DNA of 64,000 nt, from contig CP021371.1 in NCBI GenBank assembly GCA_002600635.1, positions 4,690,917 to 4,754,916 on the forward strand, read 5' to 3'. The DNA comes from Rhizobium sp. ACO-34A. GTDB lineage: Bacteria; Pseudomonadota; Alphaproteobacteria; Rhizobiales; Rhizobiaceae. Shown piece after piece: positions 1-7,805 of this stretch. The notes under the pieces were generated by a model. The model had not been told where the DNA came from. It searched no databases and was given only the letters and a program-made list of their open reading frames with translations. The position numbers and the translations under genes are program-made. Positions within the stretch are counted from its first letter, which is position 1, and each line of letters opens with the position of its first letter.

Positions 1-2088
1 GCCCTGGCAACCCTTGACGTATTCCTTGTCGAACAGGTTGGCGACATTGAGCGACAGACCCCAGCCGTCCTTCTCGTAGCGGATGGCGGCATCGGCGAGC
101 AGCGCGTCCGGCACCTTGAGAGTATTGGCGTAATCGGCCCAGGATTCGCCCTGGTAACGCAGGCCGGCACCAACACTCAGGCCCTCGAGAACGCCCGTCG
201 GCACCGTGTAGTCGAGCCAGGCCGAAGCGATGACGGCCGGAATGAGGTAGGGGCTGTTGCCGACCAGGGTCGGATCGGCATGCTCGGTCATTTCCAGATC
301 CTGCCAGGTAAAGGCCGCCGTCGCCTTCCAGTCGTCGGCAATCTGCACCTTGGCTTCGAGTTCGATGCCGGTGGAGGTGACTTCGCCGATCTGCGACTGC
401 AGGAAGGTGGCCGGATCGGTAACGGTCCAGTTCTGCTTGACCAGATGGAAGACCGACGCCGTGAACAGGCCTTCGAATGCGGTCGGCTCATACTTGAAGC
501 CGCCCTCGACCTGATAGCCCTCTTCCGGCTTGATCGGCGCGGTGGCGCTGGAACCGATCACGGGATTGAAGAAGGTCGAGGCGCTGGCATAGGGCGTGAA
601 GCCGTTGGCGAACTCGTAGGCAAGACCGACACGGCCGCTCGCCGCCTTGTCGTCGGCATCATAGGAGTAACCGACGGTGGCATCCGATTCCGTCTTCACG
701 AAGTCGTAGCGGCCGTTGAGCGTGGCGATGAAGCCGCCGCCGAACTTGATCTGGTCCTGTGCATAGATGCCGATCTGCTGCTGGGTCAGCACCTGGTCGA
801 GATAGACAAAGTTGGTGCCCTGCGCTGCGCCATAGACCGGGTCCGTCACGCTGATCGGCGTCGAGCCGCAGCAGGCCTGCTCATGATCGAGACGGTAATA
901 CTTGTAGTCGAGGCCAACGGTCAGGTCATGGTCCAATCCGCCGGTTGCGAATTCGCCATTGATCCGGTTGTCGATGGCGAAGCTGTCGACCTTGGACTTG
1001 CCCTCGAAACCGATGCGATAGAACTGGTAGTCCGGGCCAACAGGGTTTTCGAGATAACCTGTACCGGTCGAGGAATCGTAATAGCCGTAGGTATAAGGCG
1101 CGTTCTCGTACTTGTTCAGATGCGCGTAGCGGGCATTCTGGGAGAGCTTCCAGCCGCTGTCCAGCTCATGCTCGACCTCGTAGCCGATCATGGTCTGCTG
1201 GTATTCGCCATGGTCGATATCCGGCTCGCCATAGAAGGACTTCGGGTCGATCTTGCCGAAGGGAGCATCGACCACCGTACCGACATAGGGATAGAAGCCG
1301 TTGCCGACATGCACCTGATCGAGTGCGGAGTAGAAACCGTAGACGTTGAGCTTGGTGGATTCATCCGGCTTCCAGGTAAATTGCGGCATGATCCCGCCGC
1401 GGAAGTCCTCGGAATAATCGGTATACTGATCGCCACCGGCGATCTTGCCGGTCAGGCGATAGCTGAACGCGCCGTCCTGCAGCACATCGCCCGCATCGAA
1501 GCCGAAGAAGGCATTGCCGTCGCTGTTGATGCCGGTTTCGGTGTAGAGCAGTTTTTCGTCCAGCGCCCGCTTGCCGACCATATTGACGAGACCACCGGGG
1601 TTCGACGCACCGTACAGGACGGAGGCCGGTCCCTTCAGCACCTCGACGCGCTCCAGGAAGAACGGGTCCATCTGGAACCCGCCGAAGCCATAGGCATAGA
1701 GGCTGAGGCCATCGAGAAACACACCCGTCTGCGTCGCATCGAAGCCACGGATATAGATCCAGTCGGTATCCGGATCGACGCCGAATGGTTCGGCGAAGAC
1801 GCCGGCGGTATAGCGAAGGGCTTCATCGACCTTGTTGGTGACGCCGCGGTCGTCCAGTTCCTCGCGACCGACGACGGACACCGACTGCGGGATCTCCGAA
1901 ATCGGCGTATCGGCCTTGGAGCCCGTCGAAGAGCGGCTTGCGGCATAACCATCCACCGGACCGGTCGAGGTCTCATTCTTGCCCTGAACCACGATGGTCT
2001 GAAGTGTCGTGTCCGCATCCTGGGCTGCGGCTGCCGCCGGTGAGAACAGTATCGCCAGCGCCGCCCCCGCGCGCCAGGCCTTGCTCAT
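1..2088 (-). CDS. TonB-dependent siderophore receptor (3' end outside window)
   Basis: Outer-membrane TonB-dependent receptor that would import a ferric siderophore. The reading frame is open from ATG at 2088 to the left edge (696 codons), so only the last beta-strand or so is missing. It begins with a signal peptide ending in a run of Ala before QDAD. The plug domain follows: a QSVSVV motif, an RGFDATQTG segment, the RVEVLKGPASVLYG motif and a GGLVN motif. The barrel ends near NLFDKEY, typical of FhuA/FpvA-type receptors. I chose the ATG at 2088 because AGGGGA lies about 10 bases upstream; an in-frame ATG at 2115 is possible. A RirA-type site lies about 90 bases upstream, so iron repression is likely. 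The ligand cannot be read from sequence; the neighbouring FhuCDB system suggests a hydroxamate siderophore. Confidence 0.93.
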   Translation of the reverse strand, partial: MSKAWRAGAALAILFSPAAAAAQDADTTLQTIVVQGKNETSTGPVDGYAASRSSTGSKADTPISEIPQSVSVVGREELDDRGVTNKVDEALRYTAGVFAEPFGVDPDTDWIYIRGFDATQTGVFLDGLSLYAYGFGGFQMDPFFLERVEVLKGPASVLYGASNPGGLVNMVGKRALDEKLLYTETGINSDGNAFFGFDAGDVLQDGAFSYRLTGKIAGGDQYTDYSEDFRGGIMPQFTWKPDESTKLNVYGFYSALDQVHVGNGFYPYVGTVVDAPFGKIDPKSFYGEPDIDHGEYQQTMIGYEVEHELDSGWKLSQNARYAHLNKYENAPYTYGYYDSSTGTGYLENPVGPDYQFYRIGFEGKSKVDSFAIDNRINGEFATGGLDHDLTVGLDYKYYRLDHEQACCGSTPISVTDPVYGAAQGTNFVYLDQVLTQQQIGIYAQDQIKFGGGFIATLNGRYDFVKTESDATVGYSYDADDKAASGRVGLAYEFANGFTPYASASTFFNPVIGSSATAPIKPEEGYQVEGGFKYEPTAFEGLFTASVFHLVKQNWTVTDPATFLQSQIGEVTSTGIELEAKVQIADDWKATAAFTWQDLEMTEHADPTLVGNSPYLIPAVIASAWLDYTVPTGVLEGLSVGAGLRYQGESWADYANTLKVPDALLADAAIRYEKDGWGLSLNVANLFDKEYVKGCQG

Positions 2089-2178
2089 CGAGCGATATCC
2101 CCTGTTTCTGTGCATGATATACCCCGCGTCACCGGCTGGTCCTGCAACCGTCCGGATCGAATAGTGTCGAAAATAAGA

Positions 2179-2193
2179 TGAGTATTTATATCA
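2179..2193. promoter_or_regulatory. Putative iron-responsive operator (RirA type), receptor promoter
   Basis: The sequence TGAGTATTTATATCA fits TGA-N9-TCA exactly, the core described for the rhizobial iron-responsive operator bound by RirA. It sits in AT-rich DNA upstream of the leftward receptor gene. The motif is short, so position and the neighbouring iron genes carry most of the weight. Confidence 0.55.
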
Positions 2194-2229
2194 GGATTAA
2201 ATATCCTGCTTGTCCGTTCCTGCTCGCAC

Positions 2230-2247
2230 TTGACCGTATTTGGTCAA
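2230..2247. promoter_or_regulatory. Perfect inverted repeat between AraC-type gene and receptor
   Basis: TTGACC-GTATTT-GGTCAA is a perfect 6-6-6 inverted repeat. It lies between the stop codon of the AraC-type regulator gene and the receptor promoter, about 37 bases upstream of the TGA-N9-TCA site. It has no T-run and does not look like a terminator. An upstream activator site is a reasonable guess, though AraC proteins usually bind direct repeats. Confidence 0.4.
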
Positions 2248-2275
2248 ACTTCGGCGAAGGGACCGGTGCTCATCC

Positions 2276-3160
2276 TCAATCGAGGTTCGCCTTGCGCCAG
2301 ATGGACGGCGACACGCCGACCTGACGACGGAAGACGCGGGCAAAATGCGCCGGATCGGCAAAGCCCGTCTCGGCCGCGACCGTGGTCAGCGACATGTCAC
2401 GCCGGCGCAGGAATTCCTTGACCCGCACCATGCGCACCTTCATCTGCCAGCGATGGGGCGGCAGTCCGGTGGACGCCTTGAAGGCATGGCTGAAATGGGA
2501 GGGCGACAGTCCGGTAAGCGCCGCAAGCTCGTCCAGACGGATGGCGCGCAGGCAATGCTCCTCGATGAACTCCGTCGCCTTGCGCAATTGCCAGGCGGCG
2601 AGCTTGGAGCGCTGGCGCTCGACGGCGGCGCCGATCTTCAGGACGTCGATCAGCAGGGCGAGCGTCAATCCGTCGCCGTAGAGACCATGCAGGGGATCGG
2701 GCGCGGCGCATTCGGCGGCGATCAGGTCCGCGAGCGACAGCAGACGCGCCTCGTCGCAAAGGAAACGCGGCTCCTCCAGCGTATGCGGAGGCAGGTCTTC
2801 GCCGAAACGGCGGGTCAGCCCGTCGACATCGAAATGCAGGTCCAGATGGCGCAGGAAGCGGATGCCGCGCATTTCGGTGCGCATCTCCATGCCGGCTGGA
2901 ATGAAGGATATGGCACGTCGCTGGCACGCGGTCAGCGGAACCGTTCCGAGTTCCGCCATGCTGAAATCGCCGTCTGCGCCGAACTGGGCATCGAGAACGG
3001 CGAAGAGCCGCGGATCATGCCCGACATAATAACCGCCGGCTTCCGGCGCGCAGTCGACATTCCAGAGATCGGCAACCATGCCATCCCAGTAGCGGCGGTG
3101 AAATCCCTGAATGACCGAGAAGCCATCGATGCGATTGTTCATGCGGGGCAGATAACTCAT
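2276..3160 (-). CDS. AraC-family transcriptional regulator of siderophore uptake
   Basis: A 294-residue regulator. The last 100 residues form a typical AraC double helix-turn-helix: an EEHCLRAIRLDELAALTGLSPSHFSHAFK stretch holds the first motif and TTVAAETGFADPAHFARVFRRQVGVSP the second, ending in the usual P-S-x-W-R. The N-terminal part is a variable ligand-sensing region I cannot assign. I chose the ATG at 3160 because GAGGAG precedes it by four bases; upstream ATGs lack such a site. The gene is divergent from fhuCDB and points toward a TonB-dependent receptor gene, the usual setting for PchR/FoxR-like activators that respond to an incoming ferric siderophore. That role is inferred from position. 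Confidence 0.85.
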   Translation of the reverse strand: MSYLPRMNNRIDGFSVIQGFHRRYWDGMVADLWNVDCAPEAGGYYVGHDPRLFAVLDAQFGADGDFSMAELGTVPLTACQRRAISFIPAGMEMRTEMRGIRFLRHLDLHFDVDGLTRRFGEDLPPHTLEEPRFLCDEARLLSLADLIAAECAAPDPLHGLYGDGLTLALLIDVLKIGAAVERQRSKLAAWQLRKATEFIEEHCLRAIRLDELAALTGLSPSHFSHAFKASTGLPPHRWQMKVRMVRVKEFLRRRDMSLTTVAAETGFADPAHFARVFRRQVGVSPSIWRKANLD

Positions 3161-3231
3161 TCCGCTCCTCGTAAGGCAGGCCCCGGGCAAGATAGCCCCG
3201 CGGGCCGATGGCGTTGTTGGAAAGATATACT

Positions 3232-3246
3232 TGATCAGAAATATCA
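3232..3246. promoter_or_regulatory. Putative iron-responsive operator (RirA type), araC/fhuC divergent region
   Basis: TGATCAGAAATATCA again fits TGA-N9-TCA exactly. It lies in the 137-base divergent region between the AraC-type regulator and fhuC, in an AT-rich patch where promoters for both directions would fall. This is the second exact match in this iron locus, which strengthens both calls. Confidence 0.55.
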
Positions 3247-3297
3247 TATTTAGTAACGCAGTGACAACCGATGTTGCGCAGGTGCGAAGGAGCGGGC

Positions 3298-4113
3298 ATG
3301 ACGAAGAACCAGAGGCCGGTCGACGGCGTGGACCGATCCAGCCAGGCCTTCCGTGTCGAGGGCGTCGGGCTCACCCTCGAAGGACGCGCCATCCTGAAGG
3401 ATGTATCGCTGGATTTCGCCGCGGACGAGATCACCGCTCTCGTGGGTCACAACGGCTCCGGCAAGTCGACGCTCCTGAAGATCATGGCGCGCCAGCAGGG
3501 CCAGAATTCCGGCACGGTCTATTACGGCGGGCAGCCAACCTCGTCCTTCGACGCGCGCGCCTTTTCCCGCTCCGTCGCCTATCTGCCGCAGGATGTCGGC
3601 GCCGGCGCCGGCATGACCGTGCGCGAACTGGTGGCCTGCGGACGTTACCCCTGGCACGGCGCGCTGGGCCGCTTTACCGATCGCGACCGCCAGAAGGTCG
3701 AGGAAGCGCTGGCGCTCACCCATCTCGACCCCTTTGCCGACCGGCTGGTCGAGACGCTGTCCGGCGGTGAACGGCAGCGCGCCTGGATCGCCATGCTGGT
3801 GGCCCAGGACAGCGAATGCCTGCTTTTGGATGAGCCGACCTCGGCGCTGGACATCGCCCATCAGATGGAGGTGCTCTCGCTCGTTCGCCGGCTTTCGCGC
3901 GAAAAGGGCCTGAGCGTGGTGATCGTGCTGCACGACATCAACATGGCCGCCCGTTTCTGCGACCGCATCCATGCGCTCAAGGGCGGCATCGTCGCCGCAA
4001 GCGGCACGCCCGCCGAGATCCTGCAGCGCGACGCGCTGGAAAACATCTACGGCATCGCCATGGACGTGATGCCTCATCCGGCACTCAGCATCCCGCTCGC
4101 CTATGTCTCCTGA
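3298..4113 (+). CDS. fhuC: Ferric-siderophore ABC transporter ATP-binding protein
   Basis: A 271-residue ATPase of the FepC/FhuC type that energises import of ferric siderophore across the inner membrane. Motifs: Walker A GHNGSGKST at 50-58, Q-loop Q98, signature LSGGERQ at 154-160, Walker B LLLDEP at 175-180 and switch histidine H212. I chose the ATG at 3298 because GAAGGAG stands just upstream. Its end overlaps the next gene by 11 bases, so fhuC, fhuD and fhuB form one operon. The fused permease downstream makes the FhuC type more likely than FepC. Confidence 0.93.
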   Translation: MTKNQRPVDGVDRSSQAFRVEGVGLTLEGRAILKDVSLDFAADEITALVGHNGSGKSTLLKIMARQQGQNSGTVYYGGQPTSSFDARAFSRSVAYLPQDVGAGAGMTVRELVACGRYPWHGALGRFTDRDRQKVEEALALTHLDPFADRLVETLSGGERQRAWIAMLVAQDSECLLLDEPTSALDIAHQMEVLSLVRRLSREKGLSVVIVLHDINMAARFCDRIHALKGGIVAASGTPAEILQRDALENIYGIAMDVMPHPALSIPLAYVS

Positions 4114-5023
4114 ACATCACGGCCGGCCGGGGGTGCGGCGCCGGGCGCTGCTGAAGATGATGGCGGGTGCGGCAGCCCTGCCCGCCCAGATGGCTGCACT
4201 GCCTGCCCGGGCAGAAGGCGTGCCGACGAAGATCGTCAGCCTCGATTACGGCCTCGCCTCGACCATGCTGTCGCTCGGCGTCACACCGGCTGCGGTCGCC
4301 TCGCTCGCCGATTGGGGCAGGTGGATGGTCGAACCGGAAATGCCGGCAAGCGTCATCGACCTCGGCAACTCGTGGGAAGTCAACTTCGAGATCCTCGCCG
4401 CGCTGAAACCCGACCTGATCCTGACCACGCCCTATCTCGACACACTCCTGCCCAGGCTGGAGGCGACGGCACCGGTGCTGCGGCTGGAAATCTTCACGCC
4501 TGAAACCGGGGAGATCCTGCCGGCTGCAATCGCTGCCACTCGCAAGCTTGCCGCCGCCATCGGTCGGGCGGACGAAGGCGAGCGCTTTCTGGCCGGGGCG
4601 GAAGCCCTGTTCGCCGATTGCCGCCGCAGACTTGAACCACTGTCGCCACCACCTCTTGCTCTGGTCAGCTTCATGGATGCCCGCCACGCCCGCATCTATG
4701 GAGCACCGGGCCTGTTCGACAACGTGCTGCGCAAGATCGGCGTCGAGAACGCCTGGAAGGAAGAGTCGAACTTCTGGGGTTACCAGACCATCGGCATCGA
4801 GGAACTGTCGCGGATAACCGATCCGCGGGCCCGGCTGATCGCCTTCGAACCGCTTCCCGGAGATGTTTTGCCGAAGCTCGACCAGAGCCCGCTCTGGCAG
4901 GCCCTGCCCTTTGCCCGGCCCGGACATTTCTCGGTCGTGCCCCCTGCCCTGATGTTCGGCATGGTCAACGAGGCCACCCGCTTCGCCTCGATCATAACGC
5001 GTGAACTGGAATCCGGCTCATGA
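4103..5023 (+). CDS. fhuD: Ferric-siderophore ABC transporter substrate-binding protein
   Basis: A 306-residue periplasmic binding protein of the FhuD/FepB family. The N-terminus has a twin-arginine-like stretch (R12-R13-R14 followed by ALLK) and an Ala-rich hydrophobic run ending near PARAEG, so export is probably by Tat, as in several rhizobial FhuD proteins. The family opening KIVSLDYGLASTMLSLGV and the later LKPDLILTTPY segment are present. The start overlaps fhuC by 11 bases and the stop overlaps the fhuB start (ATGA). It should deliver ferric hydroxamates to FhuB; the exact ligand is not evident. Confidence 0.9.
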   Translation: MSPEHHGRPGVRRRALLKMMAGAAALPAQMAALPARAEGVPTKIVSLDYGLASTMLSLGVTPAAVASLADWGRWMVEPEMPASVIDLGNSWEVNFEILAALKPDLILTTPYLDTLLPRLEATAPVLRLEIFTPETGEILPAAIAATRKLAAAIGRADEGERFLAGAEALFADCRRRLEPLSPPPLALVSFMDARHARIYGAPGLFDNVLRKIGVENAWKEESNFWGYQTIGIEELSRITDPRARLIAFEPLPGDVLPKLDQSPLWQALPFARPGHFSVVPPALMFGMVNEATRFASIITRELESGS

Positions 5024-6993
5024 CCGGGACATCCACGAGACTTTCCCTCGGGCCGGCGATCGTGACGCTTGCGATGGCGCTGCTGGCAGCAGCCATCGCC
5101 TGGCTGCAGGTCGCGCCCGCCCTCGAAGCCGCACCCGCAGCCGGTTATGACGTGCCGCGCATGGTGCTCCTCTATTCCACCCTGCCCCGCATGGCGACCG
5201 CACTGCTGGCCGGTGCGGCACTTGCGCTTTCCGGCGCGCTCTTCCAGCAGGTGCTGCGCAATCCGCTGGCTTCGCCGACGACGCTCGGCATTTCGGCCGG
5301 CGCGAACCTGGCGCTTGCCATCGCAACCCTGTTTGCCCCTGCCCTGCTCGGTTTCGGCCGCGATCTCGTTGCCATCACCGGCAGCGGGATCGCAGCAGCG
5401 CTCGTCTTCATGCTCGGCGCGCGCCGGGGCTTTTCCCCCTTCTCGCTGGTGCTCTCCGGCCTCGTCATCAGCCTGTGGTGCGGCGCGCTCTCGGCGATCC
5501 TGATGCTGCTCAACGAGCGCTATCTCATCAGCCTGTTCATCTGGGGTTCCGGATCGCTCTCCCAGCAGAGCTGGTCCATCCCTCTTTCGCTGCTGCCGAA
5601 AATCGGCGCCATCGCGATCCTTTCGGCGCTGATCATCCGGCCGCTTTCCCTGCTGGAGCTTGGCGAGGCCGGCGCATCCGCACTTGGCCTGCGCATCGCA
5701 CAGCTGCGTTTCATCGCCGTGGCCGCAGCCGTCACGCTTGCGGCCTTCGTCACCAGCGCCGTCGGCGTCATCGGTTTCATCGGTCTGGTCGCACCGACCA
5801 TCGCCAGACTTTCGGGCGCAAGACGCCCGGTCGAAATTCTCGTCTGGTCGACATTGATGGGCGCATCGCTCCTGTGGTTTGCCGATAGCGGAGTACAGTA
5901 TCTGGCAGGCGCCATGGCCGACTTCCTGCCGACGGGAGCCGTGACCGCGGTGTTCGGCTCACCGCTCCTTCTCCTGCTCTTGCCGCGGCTGAAGACCCGC
6001 CACCGGATCCTGCAGGGACGAACGCGGCAAGCCGGCAGGCTGGCCATCGGCCCCAAGGCGCTTCCCCTGGCGCTGGTCACCGTCATTCTGGCCGTGCTGG
6101 TCGCCCTCTTCATCGGTCGCGCGATCGACGGGACCTGGGCCTTGCCCGACGCCTCCATCGCAAGCGAGATCCTGGGGCTGAGAACGCCAAGGGTCTTCGC
6201 AGCACTCGCGTCCGGCGCCATGCTCGCCGTTGCAGGCGTCATCCTGCAGCGCCTCACCGGCAACGAGATGGCAAGCCCGGAGGTTCTCGGCATCAGCGCC
6301 GGAGCCACCTTCGGCGTCACCATTGCCGTCTTTGCGATCGCCGCTCCGGGCCTCGCCAGCCAGCTCGGCTTTGCCGCTTTCGGAGCCCTGGTCGTCCTCG
6401 CGGTGATCTTCGCCTTCTCCGTCCGCTCGGGCCTCGCCCCGGAAAGAGTTCTGCTCGCCGGCATCGCGCTCAGCGCCATGGTCGATGCCGTCGTCGGCAT
6501 CCTGACGGCGAGCGGCGACCCCCGCTCCTTTTTCCTGATGCGCTGGATGAGCGGCTCGACCTACACCATCGACGGCATCACCGCGATCACCGCTTCGGTC
6601 GCCGCGGTGATCCTTATCGCAACGGCATTCTCGACGCGGCGCTGGCTGGATATCCTGCCGCTCGGACCGCAGGCGGCAACCGCCGTCGGCCTGCCGCTTA
6701 CGTCGTCGAGGCTGGCGCTGTTCGGCCTTGCCGGACTGCTGAGCGCCGCGGCAACGCTGAGCGTCGGCCCCTTGAGCTTCATCGGCCTGATGGCCCCGCA
6801 TCTGGCGCGCGAAGCGGGCCTTGTCCGCGCATTGCCCCAGATGGCGGGCGCGGCTGCGATCGGCGGCGGGCTGATGGTGCTGGCGGACTGGGTGGGACGC
6901 ACCGTGGTCTTCCCTTACGCCATACCGGCAGGGCTGGTTTCGGCACTGGTCGGCGCACCCTTCCTGATGCTGATGCTGAGACGGAAAGCCTGA
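5020..6993 (+). CDS. fhuB: Ferric-siderophore ABC transporter permease, fused double-length
   Basis: At 657 residues this is a tandem fusion of two FecCD/BtuC permease domains, the FhuB arrangement. Each half carries the family pattern: RMATALLAGAALALSGALFQ then NPLASPTTLGISAGA in the first half, and RVFAALASGAMLAVAGVILQ then NEMASPEVLGISAGA in the second. The coupling region GFIGLVAPTIARL in the first half is matched by SFIGLMAPHLARE in the second. About 20 membrane helices are expected. One polypeptide therefore supplies the whole channel for a FhuC dimer. The gene ends only four bases from the convergent fhuF gene. Confidence 0.94.
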   Translation: MTGTSTRLSLGPAIVTLAMALLAAAIAWLQVAPALEAAPAAGYDVPRMVLLYSTLPRMATALLAGAALALSGALFQQVLRNPLASPTTLGISAGANLALAIATLFAPALLGFGRDLVAITGSGIAAALVFMLGARRGFSPFSLVLSGLVISLWCGALSAILMLLNERYLISLFIWGSGSLSQQSWSIPLSLLPKIGAIAILSALIIRPLSLLELGEAGASALGLRIAQLRFIAVAAAVTLAAFVTSAVGVIGFIGLVAPTIARLSGARRPVEILVWSTLMGASLLWFADSGVQYLAGAMADFLPTGAVTAVFGSPLLLLLLPRLKTRHRILQGRTRQAGRLAIGPKALPLALVTVILAVLVALFIGRAIDGTWALPDASIASEILGLRTPRVFAALASGAMLAVAGVILQRLTGNEMASPEVLGISAGATFGVTIAVFAIAAPGLASQLGFAAFGALVVLAVIFAFSVRSGLAPERVLLAGIALSAMVDAVVGILTASGDPRSFFLMRWMSGSTYTIDGITAITASVAAVILIATAFSTRRWLDILPLGPQAATAVGLPLTSSRLALFGLAGLLSAAATLSVGPLSFIGLMAPHLAREAGLVRALPQMAGAAAIGGGLMVLADWVGRTVVFPYAIPAGLVSALVGAPFLMLMLRRKA

Positions 6994-6997
6994 GAAA

Positions 6998-7801
6998 TCA
7001 GTTGCGGCCCTGTGGCAGGGGGCAGACCATGCCGCATCCGGCAATGCCCGGCAGCGCATAGCGCAGGCAGCAGACCCGGCGACGGTCGATGGTTTCGCCA
7101 CCCTGCCCGCATTCCTGCCGGATCATGCCATGCATCGGGTTCTTCCAGCCATCCGGCCAGAACGGATCATCGAGCAGCGCCCTGCCCTCGACGGCAAGCG
7201 CCGGATCGGTGAGCCGCCCGACTTCCCCGACGATCCAGCCGAGATACCCGGCTGCATTCGCCCAGATGAGCTTGCGGCTGACGCCGGCCTGCGCAGCGAT
7301 GGCGTCGATCAAGGGCTCCGCATGCTCGCGGACGACATCGGAAAAGGCGTCATGCACGCTGGCTCCTTCGTCCTCTCGCCCCCAGTCGGAAAGCACAAAG
7401 GCTCGCGGTTCGCCGCTCCTGGCGTCGACGGCAAGGCTCAGGCGATCGAGACAGAGCGGCAGGACGCGCCGCAGTTCCAGCCAGGAAACGGCAGCCCCGA
7501 TCATCAGGGTGCTGAAGTAATACATGGTCCACATGGAGACCACGGCCCGCCGGTCGCCATCCCCGTAACGAAGGGCGTAGCGGTCGATGAGACGGGAGAA
7601 TGTTTCCTCGCCTGTCAGCGCCAGACAGCTCAGGACTTCGGTATCATCAGGTGCGCGCGAGACGAACTTACCGGTGCAATAGACGTATTTCGCCCCGGTC
7701 TTCCGCGCCAGCACATCGGCGAAATCGATAATACCGGCCACGTCCTTCGACGCGGCCGGATGATCGATCACCGGTCTTTCGCTGGCAACGCCCGGGGTCA
7801 C
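6998..7801 (-). CDS. fhuF: Siderophore-iron reductase, FhuF family
   Basis: A 267-residue cytoplasmic protein that would release iron from imported ferric hydroxamates by reduction. The C-terminus has the FhuF cysteine cluster CC-x10-C-x3-C followed by PLP, expected to hold a [2Fe-2S] centre; E. coli FhuF has C-x2-C at the last pair, so the spacing here is one residue longer. The start is GTG at 7801, four bases after the stop of the upstream receptor gene and preceded by GGTGAGG, so receptor and reductase are cotranscribed. The N-terminal half is poorly conserved, as is usual for the family. Confidence 0.85.
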   Translation of the reverse strand: MTPGVASERPVIDHPAASKDVAGIIDFADVLARKTGAKYVYCTGKFVSRAPDDTEVLSCLALTGEETFSRLIDRYALRYGDGDRRAVVSMWTMYYFSTLMIGAAVSWLELRRVLPLCLDRLSLAVDARSGEPRAFVLSDWGREDEGASVHDAFSDVVREHAEPLIDAIAAQAGVSRKLIWANAAGYLGWIVGEVGRLTDPALAVEGRALLDDPFWPDGWKNPMHGMIRQECGQGGETIDRRRVCCLRYALPGIAGCGMVCPLPQGRN

Positions 7802-7805
7802 GGCC

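Noticed and set aside
280..2043. Long open frame (587 codons) on the plus strand
   Set aside because: It lies opposite the TonB-dependent receptor. The composition is Val/Ile/Asp/Arg/Gly-rich as expected for an antisense shadow of a high-GC gene, with no family motif.
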